Assembly: GCF_042186555.1 (NCBI RefSeq)
Contig: NC_133330.1
Location: forward strand, 344,689,165 to 344,753,164
Origin: Aquarana catesbeiana
Lineage: Eukaryota > Chordata > Amphibia > Anura > Ranidae
Reading direction: 5' to 3'
Length of the DNA: 64,000 nucleotides
Shown in pieces: positions 12,701-24,889 of this stretch; position 1 is the stretch's first letter, and each line of letters begins with the position of its first letter. Under the pieces are notes generated by a model. It did not search any database. It had not been told where the DNA came from and saw only the letters and a program-made list of their open reading frames with translations. Both the position numbers and the translations under genes were made by a program.

Positions 12701-15700
12701 CCATACAGATATCTATAGACCCCCTCCTCCTCCCCCCATACAGATATCTATAGACCCCCTCCTCCTCCCCCATACAGATATCTATAGACCCCCTCCGCCT
12801 CCCCCCATACAGATATCTATAGACCCCTCCTCCTCCTCCTCCCCCCATACAGATATCTATAGACCCCCTCCTCCTCCTCCCCCATACAGATATCTATAGA
12901 CCCCCTCCTCCTCCTCCCCCCATACAGATATCTATAGACCCCCTCCTCCTCCCCCCATACAGATATCTATAGACCCCCTCCTCCTCCCCCCATACAGATA
13001 TCTATAGACCCCCTCCTCCTCCCCCATACAGATATCTATAGACCCCTCCTCCTCCCCCATACAGATATCTATAGACCCCCTCCTCCTCCTCCTCCTCCCC
13101 ATACAGATATCTATAGACCCCCTCCTCCTCCCCCCATACAGATATCTATAGACCCCCTCCTCCTCCTCCCCCATACAGATATCTATAGACCCCCTCCTCC
13201 TCCTCCTCCTCCCCCCATACAGATATCTATAGACCCCCTCCTCCTCCCCCCATACAGATATCTATAGACCCCCTCCTCCTCCCCCCCATACAGATATCTA
13301 TAGACCCCCTCCTCCTCCTCCTCCCATACAGATATCTATAGACCCCCTCCTCCTCCTCCTCCATACAGATATCTACAGACCCCCTCCTCCCCCCCCCCAT
13401 ACAGATATCTATAGACCCCCTCCTCCTCCTCCCCCCATACAGATATCTATAGACCCCCTCCTCCTCCCCCCATACAGATATCTATACACCCCCTCCTCCT
13501 CCCATACAGATATCTATAGACCCCCTCCTCCTCCCCCCATACAGATATCTATAGACCCCCTCCTCCTCCTCCCCCCATACAGATATCTATAGACCCCCTC
13601 CTCCTCCTCCTCCCCCATACAGATATCTATAGACCCCCTCCTCCTCCTCCTCCCCCCATACAGATATCTATAGACCCCCTCCTCCTCCCCCCATACAGAT
13701 ATCTATAGACCCCCTCCTCCTCCCCCATACAGATATCTATAGACCCCCTCCTCCTCTCCCCCATACAGATATCTATAGACCCCCTCCTCCTCCTCCCCCC
13801 ATACAGATATCTATAGACCCCCTCCTCCTCCTCCCCCCATACAGATATCTATAGACCCCCTCCTCCTCCCCCCATACAGATATCTATAGACCCCCTCCTC
13901 CCCCATACAGATATCTATAGACCCCCTCCTCCTCCACCCCCCATACAGATATCTATAGACCCCCTCCTCCTCCTCCCCCCATACAGATATCTATAGACCC
14001 CCTCCTCCTCCCCATACAGATATCTATAGACCCCCTCCTCCTCCTCCTCCCCCCATACAGATATCTATAGACCCCCTCCTCCTCCCCCCATACAGATATC
14101 TATAGACCCCCTCCTCCTCCTCCCCCCATACAGATATCTATAGACCCCCTCCTCCTCCTCCCCCCATACAGATATCTATAGACCCCCTCCTCCTCCTCCC
14201 CCATACAGATATCTATAGACCCCCTCCTCCTCCTCCCCCCATACAGATATCTATAGACCCCCTCCTCCTCCTCCCCCCATACAGATATCTATAGACCCCC
14301 TCCTCCTCCTCCCCCCATACAGATATCTATAGACCCCCTCCTCCTCCTCCCCCCATACAGATATCTATAGACCCCCTCCTCCTCCTCCCCCCATACAGAT
14401 ATCTATAGACCCCCTCCTCCTCCTCCCCCCATACAGATATCTATAGACCCCCTCCTCCTCCTCCCCCCATACAGATATCTATAGACCCCCTCCTCCTCCT
14501 CCCCCATACAGATATCTATAGACCCCCTCCTCCTCCTCCCCCCATACAGATATCTATAGACCCCCTCCTCCTCCTCCCCCCATACAGATATCTATAGACC
14601 CCCTCCTCCTCCTCCCCCATACAGATATCTATAGACCCCCTCCTCCTCCTCCCCCCATACAGATATCTATAGACCCCCTCCTCCTCCTCCCCCCATACAG
14701 ATATCTATAGACCCCCTCCTCCTCCTCCCCCCATACAGATATCTATAGACCCCCTCCTCCTCCTCCCCCCATACAGATATCTATAGACCCCCTCCTCCTC
14801 CTCCCCCCATACAGATATCTATAGACCCCCTCCTCCTCCTCCCCCCATACAGATATCTATAGACCCCCTCCTCCTCCTCCCCCCCATACAGATATCTATA
14901 GACCCCCTCCTCCTCCTCCCCCCATACAGATATCTATAGACCCCCTCCTCCTCCTCCCCCATACAGATATCCATAGACCCCCTCCTCCTCCTCCCCCCAT
15001 ACAGATATCCATAGACCCCCTCCTCCTCCTCCCCCCATACAGATATCTATAGACCCCCTCCTCCTCCTCCCCCCATACAGATATCTATAGACCCCCTCCT
15101 CCTCCTCCCCCCATACAGATATCTATAGACCCCCTCCTCCTCCTCCCCCCATACAGATATCTATAGACCCCCTCCTCCTCCTCCCCCCATACAGATATCT
15201 ATAGACCCCCTCCTCCTCCTCCCCCCATACAGATATCTATAGACCCCCTCCTCCTCCTCCCCCCATACAGATATCTATAGACCCCCTCCTCCTCCTCCCC
15301 CATACAGATATCCATAGACCCCCTCCTCCTCCTCCCCCCATACAGATATCTATAGACCCCCTCCTCCTCCCCCCATACAGATATCTATAGACCCCCTCCT
15401 CCTCCTCCCCCCATACAGATATCCATAGACCCCCTCCTCCTCCTCCCCCCATACAGATATCTATAGACCCCCTCCTCCTCCTCCTCCCATACAGATATCT
15501 ATAGACCCCCTCCTCCTCCCCCCATATAGATATCTATAGACCCCCTCCTCCTCCCCCCATATAGATATCTATAGACCCCCTCCTCCTCCCCCCATACAGA
15601 TATCTATAGACCCCCTCCTCCTCCTCCTCCTCCCCATACAGATATCTATAGACCCCCTCCTCCTCCTCCCCCCATACAGATATCTATAGACCCCCTCCTC

Positions 15701-18700
15701 CTCCTCCTCCTCCTCTCCCCCCATACAGATATCTATAGACCCCCTCCTCCTCCCCCCATACAGATATCTATAGACCCCCTCCTCCTCCTCCTCCCATACA
15801 GATATCTATAGACCCCCTCCTCCTCCTCCTCCCATACAGATATCTATAGACCCCCTCCTCCTCCCCCCCCCATACAGATATCTATAGACCCCCTCCTCCT
15901 CCTCCCCCCATACAGATATCTATAGACCCCCTCCTCCTCCCCCCATACAGATATCTATAGACCCCCTCCTCCTCCCCCATACAGATATCTATAGACCCCC
16001 TCCTCCTCCCCCCATACAGATATCTATAGACCCCCTCCTCCTCCTCCCCCCATACAGATATCTATAGACCCCCTCCTCCTCCTCCTCCCCCCATACAGAT
16101 ATCTATAGACCCCCTCCTCCTCCTCCTCCCCCCATACAGATATCTATAGACCCCCTCCTCCTCCCCCCATACAGATATCTATAGACCCCCTCCTCCTCCC
16201 CCCATACAGATATCTATAGACCCCCTCCTCTCCCCCCATACAGATATCTATAGACCCCCTCCTCCTCCCCCCATACAGATATCTATAGACCCCCTCCTCC
16301 TCCCCCCATACAGATATCTATAGACCCCCTCCTCCTCCCCCCATACAGATATCTATAGACCCCCTCCTCCTCCCCCATACAGATATCTATAGACCCCCTC
16401 CGCCTCCCCCCATACAGATATCTATAGACCCCCTCCTCCTCCTCCCCCCATACAGATATCTATAGACCCCCTCCTCCTCCTCCCCCCATACAGATATCTA
16501 TAGACCCCCTCCTCCTCCCCCCATACAGATATCTATAGACCCCCTCCTCCTCCCCCCATACAGATATCTATAGACCCCCTCCTCCTCCCCCATACAGATA
16601 TCTATAGACCCCCTCCTCCTCCCCCATACAGATATCTATAGACCCCCTCCTCCTCCTCCTCCTCCCCATACAGATATCTATAGACCCCCTCCTCCTCCCC
16701 CCATACAGATATCTATAGACCCCCTCCTCCTCCTCCCCCCATACAGATATCTATAGACCCCCTCCTCCTCCTCCTCCTCCTCCCCCCATACAGATATCTA
16801 TAGACCCCCTCCTCCTCCCCCCATACAGATATCTATAGACCCCCTCCTCCTCCCCCCATACAGATATCTATAGACCCCCTCCTCCTCCTCCTCCCATACA
16901 GATATCTATAGACCCCCTCCTCCTCCTCCTCCATACAGATATCTACAGACCCCCTCCTCCCCCCCCCCCATACCAGATATCTATAGACCCCCTCCTCCTC
17001 CTCCCCCCATACAGATATCTATAGACCCCCCTCCTCCTCCCCCCATACAGATATCTATACACCCCCTCCTCCTCCCATACAGATATCTATAGACCCCCTC
17101 CTCCTCCCCCCATACAGATATCTATAGACCCCCTCCTCCTCCTCCCCCCATACAGATATCTATAGACCCCCTCCTCCTCCTCCTCCCCCCATACAGATAT
17201 CTATAGACCCCCTCCTCCTCCCCCATACAGATATCTATAGACCCCCTCCTCCTCCCCCCATACAGATATCTATAGACCCCCTCCTCCTCCCCCCATACAG
17301 ATATCTATAGACCCCCTCCTCCTCCTCCCCCCATACAGATATCTATAGACCCCCTCCTCCTCCTCCCCCCATACAGATATCTATAGACCCCCTCCTCCTC
17401 CCCCCATACAGATATCTATAGACCCCCTCCTCCCCCATACAGATATCTATAGACCCCCTCCTCCTCCACCCCCATACAGATATCTATAGACCCCCTCCTC
17501 CTCCTCCCCCCATACAGATATCTATAGACCCCCTCCTCCTCCCATACAGATATCTATAGACCCCTCCTCCTCCTCCTCCCCCCCATACAGATATCTATAG
17601 ACCCCCTCCTCCTCCCCCCATACAGATATCTATAGACCCCCTCCTCCTCCTCCTCCCCCCATACAGATATCTATAGACCCCCTCCTCCTCCCCCCATACA
17701 GATATCTATAGACCCCCTCCTCCTCCATACAGATATCTATAGACCCCCCTCCTCCTCCCCCCATACAGATATCTATAGACCCCCTCCTCCTCCTCCCATA
17801 CAGATATCTATAGACCCCCTCCTCCTCCCATACAGATATCTATAGACCCCCTCCTCCTCCCATACAGATATCTATAGACCCCCTCCTCCTCCTCCTCCCC
17901 CCATACAGATATCTATAGACCCCCTCCTCCTCCTCCTCCTCCTCCTCCCCCCATACAGATATCTATAGACCCCCTCCTCCCCCCATACAGATATCTATAG
18001 ACCCCCTCCTCCTCCTCCTCCCCCATACAGATATCTATAGACCCCCTCCTCCTCCTCCTCCTCCATACAGATATCTATAGACCCCCTCCTCCCATACAGA
18101 TATCTATAGACCCCCTCCTCCTCCTCCTCCCCCCATACAGATATCTATAGACCCCCTCCTCCTCCTCCCATACAGATATCTATAGACCCCTCCTCCTCCC
18201 ATACAGATATCTATAGACCCCCTCCTTCTCCCCCATACAGATATCTATAGACCCCCTCCTCCTCCTCCCATACAGATATCTATAGACCCCCTCCTCCTCC
18301 TCCTCCCATACAGATATCTATAGACCCCCTCCTCCTCCTCCTCCCATACAGATATCTATAGACCCCCTCCTCCTCCTCCTCCCATACAGATATCTATAGA
18401 CCCCCTCCTCCTCCTCCTCCCATACAGATATCTATAGACCCCCTCCTCCTCCTCCTCCCATACAGATATCTATAGACCCCCTCCTCCTCCTCCCCCCATA
18501 CAGATATCTATAGACCCCCTCCTCCTCCTCCCCCCATACAGATGTCTATAGACCCCCTCCTCCTCCTCCCATACAGATATCTATAGACCCCCTCCTCCTC
18601 CTCCTCCCATACAGATATCTATAGACCCCCTCCTCCTCCTCCCATACAGATATCTATAGACCCCCTCCTCCTCCTCCTCCCCATACAGATATCTATAGAC

Positions 18701-21700
18701 CCCCTCCTCCTCCTCCCCCCATACAGATATCTATAGACCCCCTCCTCCTCCCCCCATACAGATATCTATAGACCCCCTCCTCCTCCCCCCCATACAGATA
18801 TCTATAGACCCCCTCCTCCTCCTCCCCCATACAGATATCTATAGACCCCTCCTCCTCCTCCCCCCATACAGATATCTATAGACCCCCTCCTCCTTCTCCC
18901 CCCATACAGATATCTATAGACCCCCTCCTCCTCCTCCCCCCATACAGATATCTATAGACCCCCTCCTCCTCCTCCCCCCATACAGATATCTATAGACCCC
19001 CTCCTCCTCCTCCCCCCATACAGATATCTATAGACCCCCTCCTCCTCCCCCCTATACAGATATCTATAGACCCCCTCCTCCCCCCTATACAGATATCTAT
19101 AGACCCCCTCCTCCTCCTCCCCCCATACAGATATCTATAGACCCCCTCCTCCTCCCCCCTATACAGATATCTATAGACCCCCTCCTCCTCCTCCCCCATA
19201 CAGATATCTATAGACCCCCTCCTCCTCCCCCCTATACAGATATCTATAGACCCCCTCCTCCTCCTCCCCCCTATACAGATATCTATAGACCCCCTCCTCC
19301 TCCCCCCCCCCCCCCATACAGATATCTACAGACCCCCCTCCTCCTCCCATACAGATATCTATAGACCCCCTCCTCCTCCCATACAGATATCTATAGACCC
19401 CCTCCTCCTCCTCCCATACAGATATCTATAGACCCCCTCCTCCTCCTCCCATACAGATATCTATAGACCCCCTCCTCCTCCTCCCCCCATACAGATATCT
19501 ATAGACCCCCTCCTCCTCCCCCCATACAGATATCTATAGACCCCCTCCTCCTCCCCCCATACAGATATCTATAGACCCCCTCCTCCTCCTCCCCCATACA
19601 GATATCTATAGACCCCCTCCTCCTCCTCCCCCCATACAGATATCTATAGACCCCCTCCTCCTCCTCCTCCTCCTCCCCCATACAGATATCTATAGACCCC
19701 CTCCTCCTCCCATACAGATATCTATAGACCCTCCTCCTCCCATACAGATATCTATAGACCCCTCCTCCTCCTCCCCCCATACAGATATCTATAGACCCCC
19801 TCCTCCTCCATACAGATATCTATAGACCCCCTCCTCCTCCTCCCCCCTATACAGATATCTATAGACCCCCTCCTCCTCCTCCCCCCTATACAGATATCTA
19901 TAGACCCCCTCCTCCTCCCATACAGATATCTATAGACCCCTCCTCCTCCTCCTCCCCCCATACAGATATCTATAGACCCCCTCCTCCTCCATACAGATAT
20001 CTATAGACCCCCTCCTCCTCCTCCCCCCTATACAGATATCTATAGACCCCCTCCTCCTCCCCCCCCCCTATACAGATATCTATAGACCCCCTCCTCCTCC
20101 TCCCCCCATACAGATATCTATAGACCCCCCTCCTCCTCCTCCCCCCATACAGATATCTATAGACCCCCCTCCTCCTCCTCCCCCCATACAGATATCTATA
20201 GACCCCCCTCCTCCTCCTCCCCCCATACAGATATCTATAGACCCCCTCCTCCTCCTCCTCCCCCCATACAGATATCTATAGACCCCTCCTCCTCCTCCTC
20301 CCCCCATACAGATATCTATAGACCCCTCCTCCTCCCATACAGATATCTATAGACCCCCTCCTCCCCCCTATACAGATATCTATAGACCCCCTCCTCCTCC
20401 TCCCATACAGATATCTATAGACCCCCTCCTCCTCCCATACAGATATCTATAGACCCCCTCCTCCTCCCCCATACAGATATCTATAGACCCCCTCCTCCTC
20501 CCCCATACAGATATCTATAGACCCCCTCCTCCTCCTCCCCCCATACAGATATCTATAGACCCCCTCCTCCTCCTCCCCCCATACAGATATCTATAGACCC
20601 CCTCCTCCTCCTCCCCCATACAGATATCTATAGACCCCCTCCTCCTCCTCCCCCCCCCCATACAGATATCTATAGACCCCCTCCTCCTCCTCCCCCCATA
20701 CAGATATCTATAGACCCCCTCCTCCTCCTCCTCCTCCCCCATACAGATATCTATAGACCCCCTCCTCCTCCTCCCCCCCCCATACAGATATCTATAGACC
20801 CCCTCCTCCTCCTCCCCCATACAGATATCTATAGACCCCCTCCTCCTCCTCCTCCTCCCCCATACAGATATCTATAGACCCCCTCATCCTCCTCCCCCCC
20901 CCATACAGATATCTATAGACCCCCTCCTCCTCCTCCCCCCATACAGATATCTATAGACCCCCTCCTCCTCCTCCCCCCATACAGATATCTATAGACCCCC
21001 TCCTCCTCCTCCCCCATACAGATATCTATAGACCCCCTCCTCCTCCTCCCCCCATACAGATATCTATAGACCCCCTCCTCCTCCTCCCCCCATACAGATA
21101 TCTATAGACCCCCTCCTCCTCCCCCCATACAGATATCTATAGACCCCCTCCTCCCCCATACAGATATCTATAGACCCCCTCCTCCTCCTCCCCCCATACA
21201 GATATCTATAGACCCCCTCCTCCTCCTCCCCCCATACAGATATCTATAGACCCCCTCCTCCTCCTCCCCCATACAGATATCTATAGACCCCCTCCTCCTC
21301 CTCCCCCCATACAGATATCTATAGACCCCCTCCTCCTCCTCCCCCCATACAGATATCTATAGACCCCCTCCTCCTCCTCCCCCCATACAGATATCTATAG
21401 ACCCCCTCCTCCTCCTCCCCCATACAGATATCTATAGACCCCCTCCTCCTCCTCCTCCCATACAGATATCTATAGACCCCCTCCTCCTCCTCCTCCCATA
21501 CAGATATCTATAGACCCCCTCCTCCTCCTCCCCCATACAGATATCTATAGACCTCCTCCTCCTCCTCCCCCCATACAGATATCTATAGACCCCCTCCTCC
21601 TCCTCCCCCCATACAGATATCTATAGACCCCCTCCTCCTCCTCCCCCCATACAGATATCTATAGACCCCCTCCTCCTCCTCCCCCCATACAGATATCTAT

Positions 21701-21808
21701 AGACCCCCTCCTCCTCCTCCCCCATACAGATATCTATAGACCCCCTCCTCCTCCTCCTCCCCCCATACAGATATCTATAGACCCCCTCCTCCTCCTCCCC
21801 CATACAGA
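9731..21808. repeat. 36-37 bp polypyrimidine minisatellite, right block
   Basis: Same monomer as the left block. From about 10020 to 11400 the monomers are almost identical, whereas 17500-20500 is heterogeneous, with many shorter spacers and a CCTATACAG variant of the core entry (near 19050, 19085, 19156, 19231, 19845, 20030, 20365). The array ends abruptly at about 21808, where the core degenerates to ATACAGATATATCTATATAC. No gene or unique sequence is embedded in it. Confidence 0.97.
11400..17480. repeat. Higher-order repeat, copies C and D, about 3.53-3.60 kb apart
   Basis: Variant monomers occur in the same order twice. ATCCATAGAC lies near 11438, 11781 and 11890, then near 14970, 15310 and 15421. 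The CATATAGATATC core lies near 11997 and 15524. The CTCCGCCTCC spacer lies near 12793 and 16397, TCTACAGAC near 13372 and 16943, TCTATACACC near 13488 and 17055, and the CTCCACCCC spacer near 13932 and 17464. Offsets are 3.52-3.60 kb. The same marker series occurs in copies A and B, so one ancestral unit of about 3.55 kb was amplified. Confidence 0.85.
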
Positions 21809-21810
21809 TA

Positions 21811-22130
21811 TATCTATATACATTCGGGTGCGGTGCAGCTTTCCCTTCCCGGAGGGGCCGGAGACCCCCAATACCCCCACCCCGCCCCCCTCACCTGTAT
21901 TATACCGGAGGAGCCTCCGAACCGACGCGCTGTGATGACGTCACCCAGCGACGAGGGACGCCGCGGAAGGGAGACACCCAGCGGCCGGAGATCAGAATGA
22001 CATGAGGGGCGGGGCCAGAGCGCACAGAGCTGAGGAGGGGCGGGGCTCTGGGGGTCTCTGAGTGTTTCTGATAGGCCGGTGGGGGGAAGGGGAGGGGACA
22101 GCTTCCATTCTTCATCTCTTTGTAAATCCT
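21811..22130 (-). promoter_or_regulatory. CpG-rich patch, possible promoter and first exon (minus strand)
   Basis: This GC-rich, CpG-containing sequence at the array edge includes the palindrome TGACGTCA (21936-21943), a full CRE/ATF site. On the minus strand, ACAG|GTGAGG (complement of 21889-21898) is a good splice-donor match about 40 bp downstream of the CRE. This could be a TATA-less promoter and non-coding first exon reading left, which would place the 21.8 kb minisatellite in an intron. Open frames here have no recognisable domain. A promoter pseudogene or chance CpG content is equally possible. Confidence 0.3.
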
Positions 22131-22747
22131 TCTGTTCTATTAACAGCTTCAGCCCCGGAAGTTTTACCCCCCTTCCTGACCTGGGCACTCTTTGTTATTC
22201 GGCTCTGCGTCGCTTTAGCTGACAATTGCGCGGCCGTGCGACATTGTACACAAATAAAACTGACGTCTTTTCCCCACAAATAGAGATTTCTTTGGTGGTA
22301 TTTGATCATCTCCGCGGTTTTTATTTTTAGCGCTATAAACAAAAAAAGTAAAATAAAAATATTTTTACATTTTATTATAATAAATATCCCCAAAAATATA
22401 TAAAAAAACACATTTTTCCTCAGTTCAGTCCGATATTTATTCTTCTATATATTTCTAGTAATAAAAACTTCAATAAGTGATTATTGATTGGTTTGTGCAA
22501 AAGTTCTATAAAATAGAAGATCGATTTATGGCTTGTTTATGATTATTTATTTATTAGTAATGGCGGCGATCTCTGTGTCCTGGGGGGAGGGGAGGGGGCT
22601 CCTCCCACTGTCTACAGAGACTCCTCCCACTATTCTTTCTCTATAAAGTGGGCGGAGACATCAGTGATGGAGGTAACCAATAAAAAGGAAATATACAATT
22701 TTATCCACCCCTCCTCCCCAACATGGAGATAAAATTCCTGTGACCCA
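22131..22747. other. AT-rich unique sequence, no gene seen
   Basis: Mostly A/T-rich DNA with short open frames rich in Lys, Ile and Phe that lack any recognisable motif. A short CT/GA-rich segment lies at 22580-22670. No transposon termini or RNA gene recognised. Confidence 0.6.
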
Positions 22748-22861
22748 GACCGAAACGCGTTACACATGACCGAAACGCGTCACACATGACCGAAACGCGT
22801 CACACATGACCGAAACGCGTCACACATGACCGGAACGCGTCACACATGACCGCAATGCGCC
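22748..22861. repeat. 20 bp tandem repeat containing ACGCGT
   Basis: About 5.5 copies of GACCGAAACGCGTCACACAT. The first four are nearly identical; the last two decay (GGAACGCGT, then GCAATGCGC). Each carries the CpG-rich palindrome ACGCGT within CGAAACGCGT, a phrase I associate with interspersed repeats in ranid genomes. Confidence 0.9.
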
Positions 22862-23061
22862 AAACGGCCAGAACACTTTTTTTGTTAAATAAATTAAAAA
22901 AGACTGAAGATTTTCTGTAATAAAATTTTGCAAATATATAATCTTTATTCATAAATTTAGACCAAAACCTATTCTGCTCCATTTCTTTGGTGAAAATCCC
23001 CCAAATCAGTGAATGTTATTTATTGTGTAGGAAAGTTATAGAGACCACAGACTATGAGATA
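22862..23061. other. AT-rich spacer, nothing recognised
   Basis: A/T-rich sequence between the 20 bp repeat and the first Tc1 element, with no motif or open frame of note. Confidence 0.6.
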
Positions 23062-23063
23062 TA

Positions 23064-24643
23064 CAGTGCCTGGAAAAAGTATTCATACCCCTTGAAATTC
23101 TCCACACTTTGTCATGTTACAACTAAAAACGTAAATGTATTTTATTGGGATTTTATGTGATAGACCAACACAAAGTGTCACATAATTGTGAAGTGGAAGG
23201 AAAATGATAAATGATACAAATAAATATGTGAAAAGGGGGGGGGGGGGCATTTGTATTCAGCCCCCTTTACTCTGATAACTAAAATCTAGTGGAACCAATT
23301 GCCTTCAGAAGTCACCTAATTAGTAAATAGAGTCCACCTGTGTGTCATTTAATCTCAGTATAAATACAGCTGTTCTGTGGAGCCCTCAGAGGTTTGTTAG
23401 AGAATCTTAGTGAACAAACAGCATCATGAAGGCCAAGGAACACACCAGACAGGTCAGGGATAAAGTTGTGGAGAAGTATAAAGCAGGTTTACGTTATAAA
23501 AAGATCTCCCAAGCTTTGAACATCTCACGGAGCTCTGTTCAATCCATCATCGGAAAATGGAAAGAGTATGGCACAACTGCAAACCTACCAAGACATGGCC
23601 GTCCACCTAAACTGACCGGCCGGGCAAGGAGAGCATTCATCAGAGAAGAGCCAAGAGGTCCATGGTAACTCTGGAGGAGCTGCAGAGATCCACAGCTCAG
23701 GTGGGAGAATCTGTCCACAGGACAACTATTAGTCGTGTTCTCCACAAATCTGCCCTTTATGGAAGAGTGACAAGAAGAAAGACATTGGTGAAAGAAAGTC
23801 ATAAGAAGTCCTGTTTGTAGTTTGTGAGAAGCCATGTGGAGGACACAGCAAACATGTGGAAGAAGGTGATCTGGTCAGAGGAGACCAAAATTCAACTTTT
23901 GGGCCTAAAAGTAAAACGCTATGTGTGGGGAAAACTAACACTGTACATCACCCTGAACACACCATCCCCACCGTGAAACATGGTGGTGGCAGCATCATGT
24001 GGTGGGGATGGTTTTCTTCAGCAGGGACAGGGAAGCTGGTCAGAGTTGATGGGAAGATGGATGGAGACAAATACAGGACAATCTTAGAAGAAAACCTGTT
24101 AGAGTCTACAAAAGACTTGAGACTGGGGCGGAGGTTCACCTTCCAGCAGGACAACGACCCGAAACATCCAGCCAGAGCTACAATGGAATGGTTTAGATCA
24201 AAGCATATTCATGTGTTAGAATGGCCCAGTCACAGTCCAGACCTAAATCACATTGAGAATCTGTGGTAAGACTTGAAAATTGCTGTTCACAGACGTTCTC
24301 CATCCAATCTGACAGAGCTTGAGATATTTTACAAAGAAGAATGGGCAGAAATGTCCTCTCTAGATGTGCAAAGCTGGTAGAGACATCCCCAAAAAGACTT
24401 GTAGAGAAAGGGGGTTCTACAAAGTATTGACTCCGGGGGGCGCCATACAAATGCCCCCCCCCCCCGCCCCCACACACTTTTCACATATTTATTTGTATCA
24501 TTTATCATTTTCCTTCCACTTCACAATTCTGTGACACTTTGTGTTGGTCTATCACATAAAATCCCAATAAAATACATTTATGTTTTTGGTTGTAACAAAA
24601 TGTGGGGAATTTCAAGGGGTATGAATACTTTTTCAAGGCACTG
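23064..24643 (+). mobile_element. Tc1-family DNA transposon A, full length with both ends
   Basis: The ends are inverted copies: CAGTGCCTGGAAAAAGTATT at the left and its complement, with one or two changes, at the right, each flanked by the TA target duplication (23062-23063 and 24644-24645). The inverted repeats extend about 200 bp inward, to a G run (23235-23247) on the left and a C run (near 24454) on the right. This fits the long-inverted-repeat Tc1 elements of fish and frogs. It is 1580 bp, the usual size for the family, and carries a decayed transposase gene. Confidence 0.95.
23426..24430 (+). pseudogene. Tc1 transposase pseudogene (element A)
   Basis: The gene would encode a DDE transposase that cuts and pastes the element at TA sites. 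From the ATG at 23426, about 75 residues give the N-terminal helix-turn-helix (KYKAGLRYKKISQALNISRS) and a GRPPKLT hook. The frame then shifts. A middle frame holds LEELQRST and IWSEETKIQL, where the first catalytic Asp is read as Glu. Another shift leads to the open stretch 23856-24269 with VKHGGGSIMWWG, FQQDNDPKH (second Asp) and SPDLNHIENLW (catalytic Glu), ended by an in-frame TAA directly after LW. At least two frameshifts and this stop make it inactive. Confidence 0.93.
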
Positions 24644-24889
24644 TATATGGGCACAATTTTCATACTTTTGGTTCTGTATGCCACCAGAATAAAATTAAAA
24701 TAAAACAATCCAAATTAATTTGAATTGCAGACTTTCAGATTTAATTCAAGGGGTTGAACATAAATATTGAGTACAAATTTTAGGAACTGCAACCATTTTT
24801 ATACACAGCCCCTCCCACAATTTTCAGGGGCTCAAATGTAATTGGACAAATTAATATAATGATAAATAAAATGATCATTTTTAATATTT

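Noticed and set aside
1..21808. CRISPR-like pattern of a conserved core with variable spacers
   Set aside because: Spacers are low-complexity C/T triplets rather than unique sequences, the setting is vertebrate, and no cas-like gene exists.
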